NCBI RefSeq assembly: GCF_037392515.1
Contig: NC_090281.1
Coordinates: 48,150,645 to 48,214,644, forward strand
From: Haliotis asinina
Lineage: Eukaryota > Mollusca > Gastropoda > Lepetellida > Haliotidae
Length of the DNA: 64,000 nucleotides
Direction: 5' to 3'
Shown: positions 11,056 through 22,189 of the stretch, piece after piece
How positions within the stretch are numbered: position 1 is the first letter of the stretch
Layout of the letters: each line of letters starts with the position of its first letter
The notes under the pieces: generated by a model
The model's input: only the letters and a program-made list of their open reading frames with translations
What the model was told of the DNA's origin: nothing
The model's database searches: none
Position numbers and translations under genes: made by a program

Positions 11056-12020
11056 CGATGTTGAGATGATTCTTTTACTTTAAACAAAACGTAAACCAGA
11101 CATAGTGAAATTAATATTTAGTATCCACGTCATTTTATCTTGCAACTGAAAATGTAAATCTTAGAATTTTATTCAACTTAGGATAAAAGTTGTTTAACAA
11201 ACGATTATATTTTCAAATCTTTATTACTGGTTTGTATTGCAAGGAGGTAAGCGCAGCAGTTAGAACAGTGAAACGTGCGGTACGTGATGAGTGTTAACTT
11301 AGACCAACCCAACTTCTCGACGTTTTATTTAATGTGCACCCGAAACCCCCTGTAATACAAACAAAGAAAGTGATTTGAAATTATGATCGTTTGTTTAACA
11401 ACTTTCATCTCAAGTTGAATAAAATTCTGAAAATTGAATGTTCAATTGGCAAGGTATAAAATTATAAGAAATTTGCCATCGTAATTTCATTTTACTCGAT
11501 TTACGTTTTTGTTTAAAGAGACATTCATCGGTACGCTTTCACGGCAAACGGACTGTAATCGCAGAATAACACGAGTGAGTCACGAAAGCGATGAGCAGTG
11601 ATAAGCACATCACAATTTACAACATGCCCACCCACGGACGACAATTTGTTTTAATTCATTTACATTGAATGTTCCATACACCTATGTCACTTTGGGTTTA
11701 ACTTGTAGTTTTAAATTTACAATGGGTTATACCTGTATTGTATTAGCCGTTGATTATGTTTTAGGTATATTGTCTTACATAAATAAATCTGTAATTAATG
11801 TAAGAAAATTTTGTTTCGTTTTGTTTTAATAATGAATATTACCAGGTCTTACTTGGCTCACGCTAAATAAGAAAACATGCCTCTGTGCAAACACTTGTGA
11901 CTGAGGTGCTTTCAATAGCTCTAATCCTTTGTTTCGGGTTCGGCGACTGGGATTAGGTTGCGTAAGCGAGCGACTGAAGCCCGCTTGGAGTTTGAGCACC
12001 CACCTATAGTGATGTGAAAT
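11056..12020. other. Unrecognised AT-rich sequence
   Basis: Unique AT-rich DNA between the minisatellite and the duplicated block. I see no coding region, RNA gene or mobile element. Confidence 0.4.
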
Positions 12021-12029
12021 ATTCGTCGT

Positions 12030-12112
12030 GGGGACAGAAAGTCTTGAAATCCTGAAGAGGTAGGACGACTTCAAGGATTCTTCGGAAGGGCGACAGAGGA
12101 CCAGACAGGTAG
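12030..12112 (+). pseudogene. Degenerate exon-like fragment (family x/y, copy x1)
   Basis: This is the weakest of four related fragments. 'ttcttcggaagggcgacag' and 'gaccagacag' match copy x2, followed by a possible donor gtaggt. Its 5' half is diverged. The protein family is unknown to me. Confidence 0.4.
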
Positions 12113-12245
12113 GTGTTTCCATATCTATTTGGAAGAAAATATGCATCTTCAAGGATATTTGTTTAATATACAGTGCACACTCATTCTCTCATAGTAACCA
12201 GCCATTTAGGTATAGATGGGAAAGGTTGATACTGGTTTCTGCATG

Positions 12246-12400
12246 TAAACGGAGTGGTAGTGTAACCTAGTTGTTCAAGTGTTGGCACGTCATGTTCAGT
12301 GTCAGTGTTCGAGTCCTCACTTAAATATTATGTCCCACGCCAACTTATGAGGCCCGTCGTTGGAATATTGCCAAAAGCGGCAGAAAACAACACTTACTAC
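12246..12400 (+). mobile_element. SINE, family A (in duplication copy 1)
   Basis: 'agtggtagtgtaacctagtt' head, 'gtgttcgagtcctcactt' B-box-like segment and 'tggaatattgccaaaagcgg' body. The duplicate lies at 13982-14128. Confidence 0.65.
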
Positions 12401-13027
12401 AAACGCGAGATCTACAAACGCGAGAAATGTGATTACTGATGCTTATGCATGACTCATTTCTTTCAGACGCAGGAACCCTGGCACACTCTGGATTTGGTGT
12501 TGTGTCACTCTAAACCCTTCCACCTGGACTTTAGTACACTGACTTTCTAAGGGTCCGATGGGATGAGCTTTTGTCTCATGGTGGCTCCATTGTGTGTCTG
12601 CTCTCCGCGTAGCCCCCTGCCGAGCGTACATGGAGTAGGTTCGGTGCTAGGGCCTGACTGTACAGTCAGGATGGTTGTTACAGCAACCCAGCTAGTTTAG
12701 GGTTGGCACACTCTGTGGCCCCAGTCTTTTCAGCACCCCCAGTAGACCCAATGCTGACTGCACTTGACTGGTAGATTAGGGGTTAGTGTAGATAGGGCCC
12801 CCTTCGTGCATGCCCTGTACGATGCTATCTATAGATAGTATAATTAGTGTTAACCCACCATTCCGTCCTTCAATAGGTAGTTCGAGACAAAGCAAGTCCC
12901 GGATGGTCACTTTGAAAGTCAGTGTACTGGCCACCCGCTGGTAAATCATTCACTATTTCAGTTTAAAACTTAAATTAAATTTTGTTTTTCACGTCCCGAC
13001 ACATTTGCTTTGCATTTAAATGTAAGG

Positions 13028-13195
13028 GGATCGTCGACTAACCGAATGGTTAAAGCGTTCGCTCATGACGCTCCAAACAACCTATTTCGATTTCCCATAT
13101 CTGAATGATGTGTGAAGCATCTATTTGTTGTTTGTCACCGTGATATAGCTAGTATATTGCTGAAAGCGGTGTAAAAGGACACTCATGCAGTCATA
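13028..13195 (+). mobile_element. SINE, family A (second in duplication copy 1)
   Basis: 'actaaccgaatggttaaagc' head, 'cgtgatatagctagtatatt' body and 'gctgaaagcggtgtaaaa' toward the 3' end. The duplicate lies at 14752-14915. Confidence 0.65.
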
Positions 13196-13385
13196 ATCTG
13201 TGTGAGAAGCATAAATTATGTAAAGTGTTCTTTGCCTTTTTAAGTAGAACCGTTGCTTACGCATGCAACTGTTCCTTTCAAACAATCTTTTGAATAACAT
13301 GCAATGCATCCTTGTATAAGTTCCATTTATGCACACAGTAAGTGCCAGTGATGTAAACTATATTCTCTGTACTGTTATGAGCAGG

Positions 13386-13535
13386 GATGCCATCATCCTG
13401 GGGGCGGAAATGGACCCTGAAGTCCCCCAGAGGCAGGACGACTGCCAAGAAGATATTCCGTGGACAGAAGTGGATCAAGGTCTCTTCTGGCGGCAGGACA
13501 ACGACCACAAAGCCGCCAGACTACCAGGAAGGCAT
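13386..13535 (+). other. Exon-like fragment y1, function unknown
   Basis: Follows a plausible acceptor (gagcag). It contains 'tcctgggggcggaaatggac' and 'ggcaggacgactgccaagaa', shared with x2 and y2. Two plus frames and one minus frame are open (plus: PSSWGRKWTLKSPRGRTTAKK or DAIILGAEMDPEVPQRQDD; minus: NIFLAVVLPLGDFRVHFRP). Acceptor-like signals favour plus, but neither plus frame stays open in all copies while the minus frame does. I cannot assign a product. Confidence 0.35.
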
Positions 13536-13728
13536 GTTCTCCAAACTATCTTTTGAAGACAACATACACTATATTCTTGTTGACAATGACGTCATGAGCA
13601 AGTTACAACTTGTGTTTCAGGTTACAGCGTTTTCCTGACCAAAAAGCATATGCTTTTAATATTTATTATCTATGTAGTAAGTATCAGTGATATGAAACAT
13701 TAACCTATTCGTTATCGTTACTATTAGG

Positions 13729-13865
13729 AACGTGGATGCCATCGTCCTGGGGGCGGAAATGGACCCTGAAGTCCCCCAGAGGCAGGACGACTGCCAAGAA
13801 GATATTCCATGGATAGACGTGAACCATGGATTCTTCGGAAGGGCGACAGACGACCAGACAGGCAG
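13729..13865 (+). other. Exon-like fragment x2, function unknown
   Basis: Preceded by an acceptor-like 'gttactattag' and followed by 'agacag|gcaggt' with a GC dinucleotide where x1 has GT. The Arg/Lys-rich plus frame has an in-frame TAG here, while the acidic frame (LGAEMDPEVPQRQDDCQED) stays open. The minus frame is also open. Confidence 0.35.
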
Positions 13866-13981
13866 GTGTTTTCAACTCTATTTGGAAGAAAATATTTGTT
13901 TCATATATAGTGCACACTAATTCTCTCATAGTACACAGCCATTTAGGTATAGATGGGAAATGTTGATACTTTTTTCTGCAT

Positions 13982-14128
13982 GTAAACGGAGTGGTAGTGT
14001 AGCCTAGTTGTTCAAGTGTTGGCACGTCATGTTCAGTACCATTCTTCGAGTCCTCACTTAAATACTATGCCCCACGCCTACTTAACGCTTGAAAATTGTC
14101 CAAAGCGGCAAAAAACAACACTTACTCG
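13982..14128 (+). mobile_element. SINE, family A (duplicate)
   Basis: Duplicate of 12246-12400 carried by the block duplication; differs by small substitutions and short indels. Confidence 0.65.
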
Positions 14129-14751
14129 TTGTTGTTAATCCAATCTACAACCGAGAGAAATGTGATTACTGATGCTTATGCATGACTCATTTCTTTCAGA
14201 CGCAGGAACCCTGGCACACTCTGGATTTGGTGTTGTGTCACTCTAAACCCTTCCACCTGGACACTGGCTTTCCAAGGATCCGATGGGATGAGCTTTTGTC
14301 TCATGGTGGCTCCATTGTGCGTCTGCTCTCCGCGTAGCCCCCTGCCGAGCGTACATGGAGTAGGTTCGGTGCTAGGGCCTGACTGTACAGTCAGGATGGT
14401 TGTTACAGCAACCCAACTAGTTTAGGGTTGGCACACTCTGTGGCCCCAGTCTTTTCAGCACCCCCAGTAGACCCAATGCTGACTGCACTTGACTGGTAGA
14501 TTAGGGGTTAGTGTAGATAGGGCCCCTTCGTGCATGCCCTGTACGATGCTATCTATAGATAGTATAATTAGTGTTAACCCACCATTCCGTCCTTCAATAG
14601 GTAGTTCGAGACAAAGCAAGTCCCGGATGGTCACTTTGAAAGTCAGTGTACTGGCCATCTGCTGGTAAAGCATTCACTATTTCAGTTTAAAACTTAAATT
14701 AAATTTTGTTTTTCACGTCCCGATATATTTGCTTTGTATTTAAAAGTAAGG

Positions 14752-14915
14752 GATCGTCGACTAACCGAATGGTTAAAGCGTTCGCTCATGACGCTCCAAA
14801 CAAACCTATTTCGATTTTCCATATCTGTATGATGTGTGGAGCCGATATGTGTTGTTTCTCCCCGTGATATAGCTGGTATGCTGGTAAAAGCAGTGTGAAA
14901 ACGACACTCATGCAG
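14752..14915 (+). mobile_element. SINE, family A (duplicate)
   Basis: Duplicate of 13028-13195 carried by the block duplication. Confidence 0.65.
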
Positions 14916-15130
14916 TCTTAGTATGTGCTGGAAGTATAAATTATGATACAGAATACTGTTTACCAAACGATCTTTCAAAGAAAACATAAAGTTCCTCCTT
15001 GTGTACAATGATGTCTACTGCCTAGTCACAACTTGATTTTGGTGTTTGAGATATGTTCTCGTGGAATCATATATTTTGCATTTATGCACACAGTACAAAT
15101 GATGTAAAATATGTTTACCTTTATTATCAG

Positions 15131-15329
15131 GAGCGTGGATTCCATCGTCCTGGGGGCGGAAATGGACCCTGAAGTCCCCTAGAGGCAGGACGACTGCCAA
15201 GAAGATATTCCGTGGACAGAAGTGGATCAAGGTCTCTTCTGGAGCAGCATGTGGATGTTTCACTGTTCGGATATTTTGTGACAATGTACTCTGCGTGTCT
15301 ACTACTGTAAACCCTCCAGTAGAATAGGT
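15131..15329 (+). other. Exon-like fragment y2, function unknown
   Basis: Preceded by a good acceptor ('cctttattatcag'). The Arg/Lys-rich plus frame runs on past the homology into a cysteine-containing tail (CGCFTVRIFCDNVLC) and stops at about 15329, so it could be a terminal exon. The acidic frame seen in x2 has a TAG here. Homology to y1 ends at about 15245. Confidence 0.35.
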
Positions 15330-18000
15330 AGCGTTGCATACGTTGAGGGAACAAGGTTCCAGAGGTTTTTTTTCTCAGAAATATTTTTTATCTCTGGTTT
15401 TACGTGTCGGGCTTCAGTTACCTTTGACCTTGTTCAAATCTCAAATTTGATCAAGATCAATTTAGACACACACTCTGTGACAACAATGTTGGTGTTTATG
15501 TTCGAGGATTTGGTACTGTTCCATGTTGGGAATGATGACATTAATAAAACATAATCCGCACAGCTGGTCCAGTTGTACTTGTTTCTTTTGCTATTTTGTT
15601 TGTGAAACTTGTGAACTCGAGAAGAATTGTTTTTGTCCATGGAAATCGGTTGTGCACGAATTTATCTCCTTGTAGGGGTGCTTGTTTTTAACCATATACT
15701 GCCATGCACTGCTAAACACCGCCAACACAGAAACACATCACGAAACAAGCCCAACATTAAAACAATAGATCAATACACGGGGGTATTCTAATGTCTACAA
15801 ACCAGAACTTACAATACAAAAGCCTATCAACATTACTAGGTCACATCGCACAGACCTTTAGTTCAATATATGTACTAAACAATCCAGTGGTGTCTGTAGA
15901 TGAGACAAGACATTAAATGAAAAGCTCCCACCAACACCCAACAGTCTAGAATATTACATTGTAAACAAGTAAACAACCAAGTGCATGTTTGCCAATCATA
16001 TTCCTTAACCAGTTGACCATGGTTGGAGCATTTGTGATGGTCAGCGTATCCCTATTCTGGTGTTCTGATGTCGAGAGATGCTGCTCCCCATGGATTGGTT
16101 GAACTGACACAGAGTAAATGCAATAAAGTCAGTATGCCATCAGGGAGAGATCTATATCAAAGCAGATAAACTGAACAAATTGTAAGCTTCTGAATGTATC
16201 AAAGGTGATTAACAGTTATCTGACAGACCATTTGAATAGCTACTACGAGAGCTTAGAGGCAGTTATCGATCGTGAAGCATAGTTTTCTAATACTTTGGAT
16301 ACTGCTATTGCATCAAATAGTTTAGGAATGTATAGCTTTTATTAACCATAACACTGAAGTTTGTTTTTTTCTAAACTGTGTTAAACATGTGACACCAAAT
16401 GAATTGTTTGTTAGTTCTCTGCTCTGTATAGGCACTAAAACTACAATGGTGGCCATCTTGGCAGCCATTTTTGAATTCTGGGTAATATCAAGTTATTCCA
16501 TGTAACATGTTGTCACTCTAAAAGTAAACAGGAAACATAATCTCGTCTCAAAGACTAAGCTGTAAAACATTATATTATCACGACATGACCATACAAAATC
16601 ACCTGTTTTGTGCCACTCTAGAAGAAACAAGTGTCAAAAAACATAAAAAGTATCAACATTGGCCGTAAATGGACACATTCGGTGTTAATTTTTATGTAAA
16701 TGTACCTGCCGAGAAGACAATTCAAAATGGCGGTCATTTTCATTATTTTCAAAAGCAAATATATGTCAAAAAACATATACACCCTTCAGCAATACACAAA
16801 AGTCACAATGACAGTGATCAGATTGATATTAGTAAAACTATCCATGATTAACTTTGAGACGTTGTCGGTCAGCAAACCAAATGTCATGAAAATGCTCACA
16901 GACCTCCACCACATAAAATGGCCTGTGAAAACCTGAGTATCAAAGGCCTTTTCATGAGCCAAAGACATCATACTAACTGAAGATAGTGTCAAACAAACTC
17001 AGTACTGGGGAGGCTACGACATCAGATTTTTCAGCTGCCTCCTCCTGTACTACTTCAATACCCTTGGATACAGCAAAGGGGTTCACCTTTTACGGTGTCT
17101 TGTCAGGAGTCTCGATCACAAGGAAAAGCGGCCAATACTCAATCGATGCAGAAGGTCTGTGATCAGTATCAATAGGGTCAATTTCAAGTGGACATTTTGG
17201 GCTCTTGGGCGGAATTTCATAGCCGTAAGCCATGGTTAGTGTAATATGGTTCATCATCCGAGCCACCCACTCACCACGGAGTATCACAAGGACAATGCTA
17301 AAAGCAAGTGGGTCTCCAACTTACAGCACCAAGGATACCCGGATGATCTACTCAGCAGAAGAATTAATATTAATATTTCTACCAGATTGGCCCATGAGCC
17401 ATATTAACTACGAGGTCGAAAATATCGGGGTTCATATTTTTCATACGATGACCTAGGGGAAGATATTACTGTGTCAAGGTGAGGTGATGTCGTGAGCAAT
17501 GCAAGGACGCCACGTCTCCTCTATAACGTTGCGTTCTAAATGAGGCCATTGTGGGTAACCAGCCCATGTTTGAAAGTTGAGTTTGGTAATAGATAGGCAC
17601 ACTCGTGCCGAAATATTTGTATATCCCTCGCTTCCGTTCGGGGAATACCAACATTCCAATTTGTGTCGTAAACATAGTTTCACATTAATTAGCAACAGCC
17701 TTAACAATAATAAGCGTATTGTATCGTGCTTACACCAACTTTCAGGGTGTATTGCACTCTGTAGAGTACGGGAAATTTACGGGGGCTGTTTGGAAATAAC
17801 ACTATGCAATTTGTGTCAGCGGTTTCTGGAAAGCAAATTAAGAGTTACTGGAGAAGCGATAGATTTAATGCCTCTCAAATACACGACAAGTTGTACCACG
17901 GGGCGTTCAGATCAGATGTGATTTCATTCCGACTTTAAACACGTTTTCTTTCAACATCACGGTTCCGGTGACTTATATTTTCTATGCAGTCATTCTTGTG
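15330..18000. other. No gene recognised
   Basis: AT-rich sequence with scattered short open frames and no recognisable domain, SINE or transposon. A moderately long plus frame (17577-17921) has no feature I can interpret. Confidence 0.4.
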
Positions 18001-19474
18001 AATTGGTGGATGTTTTGATGTACTCATGTATGCGTGTGGCGGTGCGCCATGCATTGGTGGATGTGATGGTGGTGGCTCATATATACCGATGGTGGTGCCC
18101 AGTGCATTGGTGGATGTTGTGGTGTACTCATGTATGTCGGTGGCAGTGTCCCATACTTTGGTGGATGTTGTGGTGCACTGAGGTATGCAGGTGCCGGTGT
18201 GCTATCCATTGGTGGATGTGATGGTGGTGTCTCATGTATGCCTGTGGTGGTAGACCATGCATTGGTGGATGTTGTGGTGTACTCATGTATGCCGGTGGTG
18301 GTGCACCATGCATTGGTGGATGTTGTGGTGTGCTCATGGATGCCTTTGGCGGTGCACCATGCATTGGTGTATGTTGTGGTATACTCATGTATGCTGGTGT
18401 CGGTGTCCCATGCATTGGTGGATGTTGTTATGCACTCATATATGAATGTGGTGGTGCCCCATGAATTGGTGGATGTTGTCGTGTGCTCATGTATGCCGGT
18501 GGCAGTGCGCCATGCATTGGTGGATGTGATGGTGGTGTCTCATGTATGAGGATCCTGGTGCACCATGCATTGGTGGTCGTTGTACTGTACTCATGTATGC
18601 CGGTGGTGGTGCCCCATGCATTGCTGGATGTTGTGATGTACTCATGTATGCTGGTGACGGTGCGCCATGCATTAGTGGATGAGATGGTGGTTGCTCATGT
18701 ATACCGATAGTGGTGCGCCATGCCTTGGTGGATGTTGTGGTGTGCTCATGTGTGCCATTGGCGGTGCGCTATGCATTGTTGGATGTGATGGTGGTGGCTC
18801 ATGTATGCCTGTGGTGGTGCCCCATGCATTGGTGGATGTTGTGGTGTATTCATGTATGTTGGTGCCGGTGCACGATCCATTGGTGGATGTCGTGGTGTAC
18901 TCCTGTATGTCGGTGGCGGTTTCCCATGCATTGGTGGATGTAATGGTTGTGTCTCATGTATCAGGGTGCTGGTGCCCCATAGATTGGTGAATGTTGTGGT
19001 GTATTCATGTATGCCTGTGGCAGTTCACCATGCATTGGTGGATGTTGTGGTGTACTCATGTATGTCGGTGGCAGTTCACCATGCATTGGTGGATGTGTTG
19101 GTTGTGTCTCATGTATGAAGGTACTTTTGCTACATGCATTGGTGGATGTTGTACTGTACTCATGTATGCCGGTGGTGGTGCCCCATGCATTAGTGGATGT
19201 TGTGGTGTACTCATGTATGTCGGTGGCGGTGTGCCATGCATTGGTGGATGTTGTGGTGTCCTCATCTATAGATACCGGTGGCAGTGCACCATGCATTGGT
19301 GGATGTGTTGGTTGTGTCTCATGTATGAAGGTGCTTTTGCTACATGCATTGGTGGATGTTGTACTGTACTCATGTATGCCGGTGGTGGTGCCCCATGCAT
19401 TGCTGGATGTTGTGGTGTCCTCATGTATGCCGGTGGCGGTGCCTGATTCATTGGTGGATGTTGTGGTGTACTGA
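18001..19474. repeat. Minisatellite array 2 (same 51-bp family)
   Basis: About 29 units of the same 51/53-bp family and in the same orientation as the 4-11 kb array, beginning 'attggtggatgttttgatgt' and ending just before 'ctgatgcagaag'. It contains an internal duplication: blocks around 19095-19200 and 19300-19405 share 'gctacatgcattggtggatg' followed by 'ttgtactgtactcatgtatg'. Confidence 0.92.
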
Positions 19475-20675
19475 TGCAGAAGAAAAAAATGTTGATTTAC
19501 AAAAAAATTACAAAATTTAAATGTCATATTTACAAACATTTACAACGATTGTAAAGGTGATGTTTACAAGGCTTGTAAATGTTTGAAAATTTAGGAAGGA
19601 TTTTACCGCTACTTCTTTCAATTTTGCCATTTCTCAAGAATCCCCATGACTCTTTAAACTTACTAATTTATTATTTCTTTTCTTCTGTTAGAGTTCTTAC
19701 TGTTGATATGCAGAATGGATCTTGCATGTGACATATTTATTTATGAAAACTGAAGGAATAAGCCATATTTTGTGTAGTCCATGTGTGCTTTATATCAATG
19801 CAACTGCGTCCGGTGCGTGAAAACGTGAAAGTTCATGTGTACGGCCAGCATTGATCCATATACCAAATACTTGTGTCTGTTAAAACAGATGTCTTATCTT
19901 TGTTCGAGATCATCATCCCAAGCTCATTCCGATGATTTTACCACTCTACTCCATGGGACTTATATGCATTATCTAAATAACACCTGTCACTAGACCTTTT
20001 ATGTTGGTGCTCATTAACGGTGTTATGCAATTGGTGTATTCAAGAAATCTCATAAACATGTCAATAGATAATTGGTTGTGATGTCAGTACGTGTGGATTG
20101 GAGCAAGAAGTCAAATGAGTTAATAAAAATCATTGTGTAACAAGATTTATATAATCATTTACAAGAATTATGTTCCAGAATATTTAAATGGTGCGTGCCG
20201 GTCTATCATTTGTTTGTTTATGTTCGGCGTACATAAATTTTTAATTTATCATTCATACATAAAACATAACGTACATAACTGTACAATCTGCTTTGCATTT
20301 GGTGACTTTCGTGAATATAAGAAATTCTTAAAGTGCTACACAATCATACATCATCAGTGGCAACAGTGATAGTTCACTTCATACACAACTGACCCAACAA
20401 GATGGGAAAAAACTTTTCCATACTCTGTTATGGTCTTCCTTTCTGCTTGAAGATGTTTTTTTGTCTTAAGTCTATGGTTACTTCGGTGAGCATCCACAAT
20501 TTTACCATCAAGACACCAAAAATAATTATCTTACCAATAACATTCTCGTAAATGCTCTATATTGATACAATTAGGTTGTATGTGTGGAATGCACTTTACA
20601 AAGGTAAATAAACCAAAGTTCTAATACAAGATTATCATATGACAAACCACGAGGTTAATTCTTCAATCATATATA
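19475..20675. other. No gene recognised; ttgtaaa-type repeat at left end
   Basis: 19490-19585 carries inverted tttacaa/ttgtaaa motifs related to those at 2165 and 27680. The remainder is AT-rich DNA without a recognisable feature. Confidence 0.4.
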
Positions 20676-20677
20676 TA

Positions 20678-22189
20678 CTGAACATCATTGAAAACGCACC
20701 ACCCCTAAAATTGTGGATTTCTAAGAGCAGAAGTGAGCAATCTATGTAAATTTTACATATTTGTGTAGACCAATGTTTGATAAAGAAAAGAAGCAAAAAA
20801 CAATCAAGCAAAACAGTGAAGATTTAATGCAGCTGACAATGAAATAAAGATGGGGTCAAAATGGAAAGTCAGTAGCGTGTATGACCCCCGTTAGCAGCAA
20901 CACAAGCTGTGCAACGTGTCCTCATTGAACGGATAAGTCTCTGAATAAAGTCCTGAGGCACTGCATTCCACTCTTGCTGCAAGGCATTGTCGAGTTCCCC
21001 AAGGTTGTTGATCTGCGGACGACGTGCGAGGCGTTGGCCGATGTAATCCCACAAGTGTTCGATGGGTGACAAATCTGGTGACAATGCAGGCCAATGAAGT
21101 AGAGGAATGTTGTTGTTAGCCAGATACTGTATCGAAACACGTGCAGTGTGGGCTCGTGCATTGTCATGTTGAAATGTGTGCAGATCTTGATGCTGGTGAA
21201 AGAAGGGAACGACGTTGTTCTGAAGAATGTTGTCATGGTAGTAAACGGCATTCGCTCTGCCACGACAAACAATCAGAGCGGTTCTGTGGTGATAACTTAT
21301 CCCTCCCCACACCATAATGCTGCCTCCACCCCACCGATCGGTTTGCACAACACAATCCTGATGATAACGTTCACCCCGTCGACGCCATACCCGTAGACGC
21401 CCGTCAGCATTTCGCAAGTGAAAACGCGACTCGTCGGAGAACACCACACCATGCCAACGTCGTAACAACCACACACGATGCTGTTCAGCCCATTGTCGGC
21501 GTTCACGGCGATGCCTGTCAGTCAGGATGGGTCCAACGTAAGGGCGTCGACAACGTAACCCTGCCGCACGGAGACGGCGTCGGACGGTGGAAGCGCTGAT
21601 CAAACCACGTCGACCCTGGACAGCGTTGGCGGTTCTGGCAGCGGGCAAGGTTCGATCCCGAATATGGCGCCGTACAATGTCTCGATCTTGACGAGGGGTG
21701 GTAACACGTGCCTGACCTGGGCGTTGCCGGTCCCTGCTGGTTCCTGTTTGTTGGTATCTGTTAGCAAGCCTCAGAATGGTCGAATGATGACACCCAAATC
21801 GTCGTGCAATGTTTCTGCTTGAAGCGCCGACCTGCAACATACCCAAGGCCTGTTCTCGTTCCTCTGGTGACAATCTTGGCATGGCGAAAAAACTTTACTT
21901 ACGAAAGTACTGCGAAAATGAGAACGGTTTTGTGCCGAAGGTCATTTATACCCCTGAACAGCATGCTTTCTGCATGCAATTTGTGCCCTTCGTGTGTGAT
22001 GTGCATGAATTTTGTTGTTTTCATGTGATGTGTTCGATGATGTGTTCGAACGATCCGTTTTTTACTGTAGAGCGTTATTTACGATCTAGTGTGTTATTAT
22101 CAAAATTCCCACCATTAATTTTCCATTTCCAAAAGATTCTATTGCCATATTTCAAAATTTACAGGTGGTGCGTTTTCAATGATGTTCAG
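20678..22189 (-). mobile_element. Near-intact Tc1-type DNA transposon (1512 bp)
   Basis: Terminal inverted repeats begin CTGAACATCATTGAAAACGC at the left, and the exact complement closes the right end. They are identical for 27 bp and remain similar further in. Both ends are flanked by TA (676-677 and 190-191 of the 20 kb and 22 kb lines), the target-site duplication expected for Tc1/mariner elements. Inside is an uninterrupted transposase gene on the minus strand. Perfect ends and an intact frame indicate recent insertion. The Arg-rich, GC-rich coding sequence stands out from the AT-rich surroundings. Confidence 0.95.
20869..21882 (-). CDS. Tc1-family transposase, DD34E
   Basis: This 337-residue protein has the usual length of a Tc1 transposase and catalyses cut-and-paste transposition at TA sites. 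Residues about 1-110 form paired helix-turn-helix DNA-binding regions (for example SRNIARRFGCHHSTILRL). The DDE catalytic triad is visible as D150 (FSDESRF), D240 (QHDNARAHTA) and E275 (LSPIEHLWD), with 34 residues between the last two, the DD34E spacing. A glycine-rich box (WGGGSIMVWGGIS) lies between the first two acids, as in the family. The frame has no stops or shifts, and the ATG follows directly from the element's 5' leader. Whether it is transcribed cannot be told from sequence. Confidence 0.95.
   Translation of the reverse strand: MPRLSPEEREQALGMLQVGASSRNIARRFGCHHSTILRLANRYQQTGTSRDRQRPGQARVTTPRQDRDIVRRHIRDRTLPAARTANAVQGRRGLISASTVRRRLRAAGLRCRRPYVGPILTDRHRRERRQWAEQHRVWLLRRWHGVVFSDESRFHLRNADGRLRVWRRRGERYHQDCVVQTDRWGGGSIMVWGGISYHHRTALIVCRGRANAVYYHDNILQNNVVPFFHQHQDLHTFQHDNARAHTARVSIQYLANNNIPLLHWPALSPDLSPIEHLWDYIGQRLARRPQINNLGELDNALQQEWNAVPQDFIQRLIRSMRTRCTACVAANGGHTRY

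Larger units (their letters stand above)
12030..13560. repeat. Tandem duplication block, copy 1 (about 1.73 kb period)
   Basis: This region matches 13735-15260. Landmarks are offset by 1726-1752 bp: 'gatgcttatgcatgactcat' (12430 and 14163), 'ggggttagtgtagataggg' (12778 and 14507) and 'atcgtcgactaaccgaatgg' (13029 and 14754). Order within each copy: an exon-like fragment, a SINE, a 540-bp unknown segment, a second SINE, a second exon-like fragment. The 540-bp segment (12420-12960) is nearly identical between copies, so the duplication is recent or has been homogenised. Confidence 0.85.
13735..15260. repeat. Tandem duplication block, copy 2
   Basis: Second copy of the 12030-13560 block with the same order of parts. 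Its first exon-like fragment (x2) is closer to y1 than to x1, suggesting gene conversion or an older internal duplication. Confidence 0.8.
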
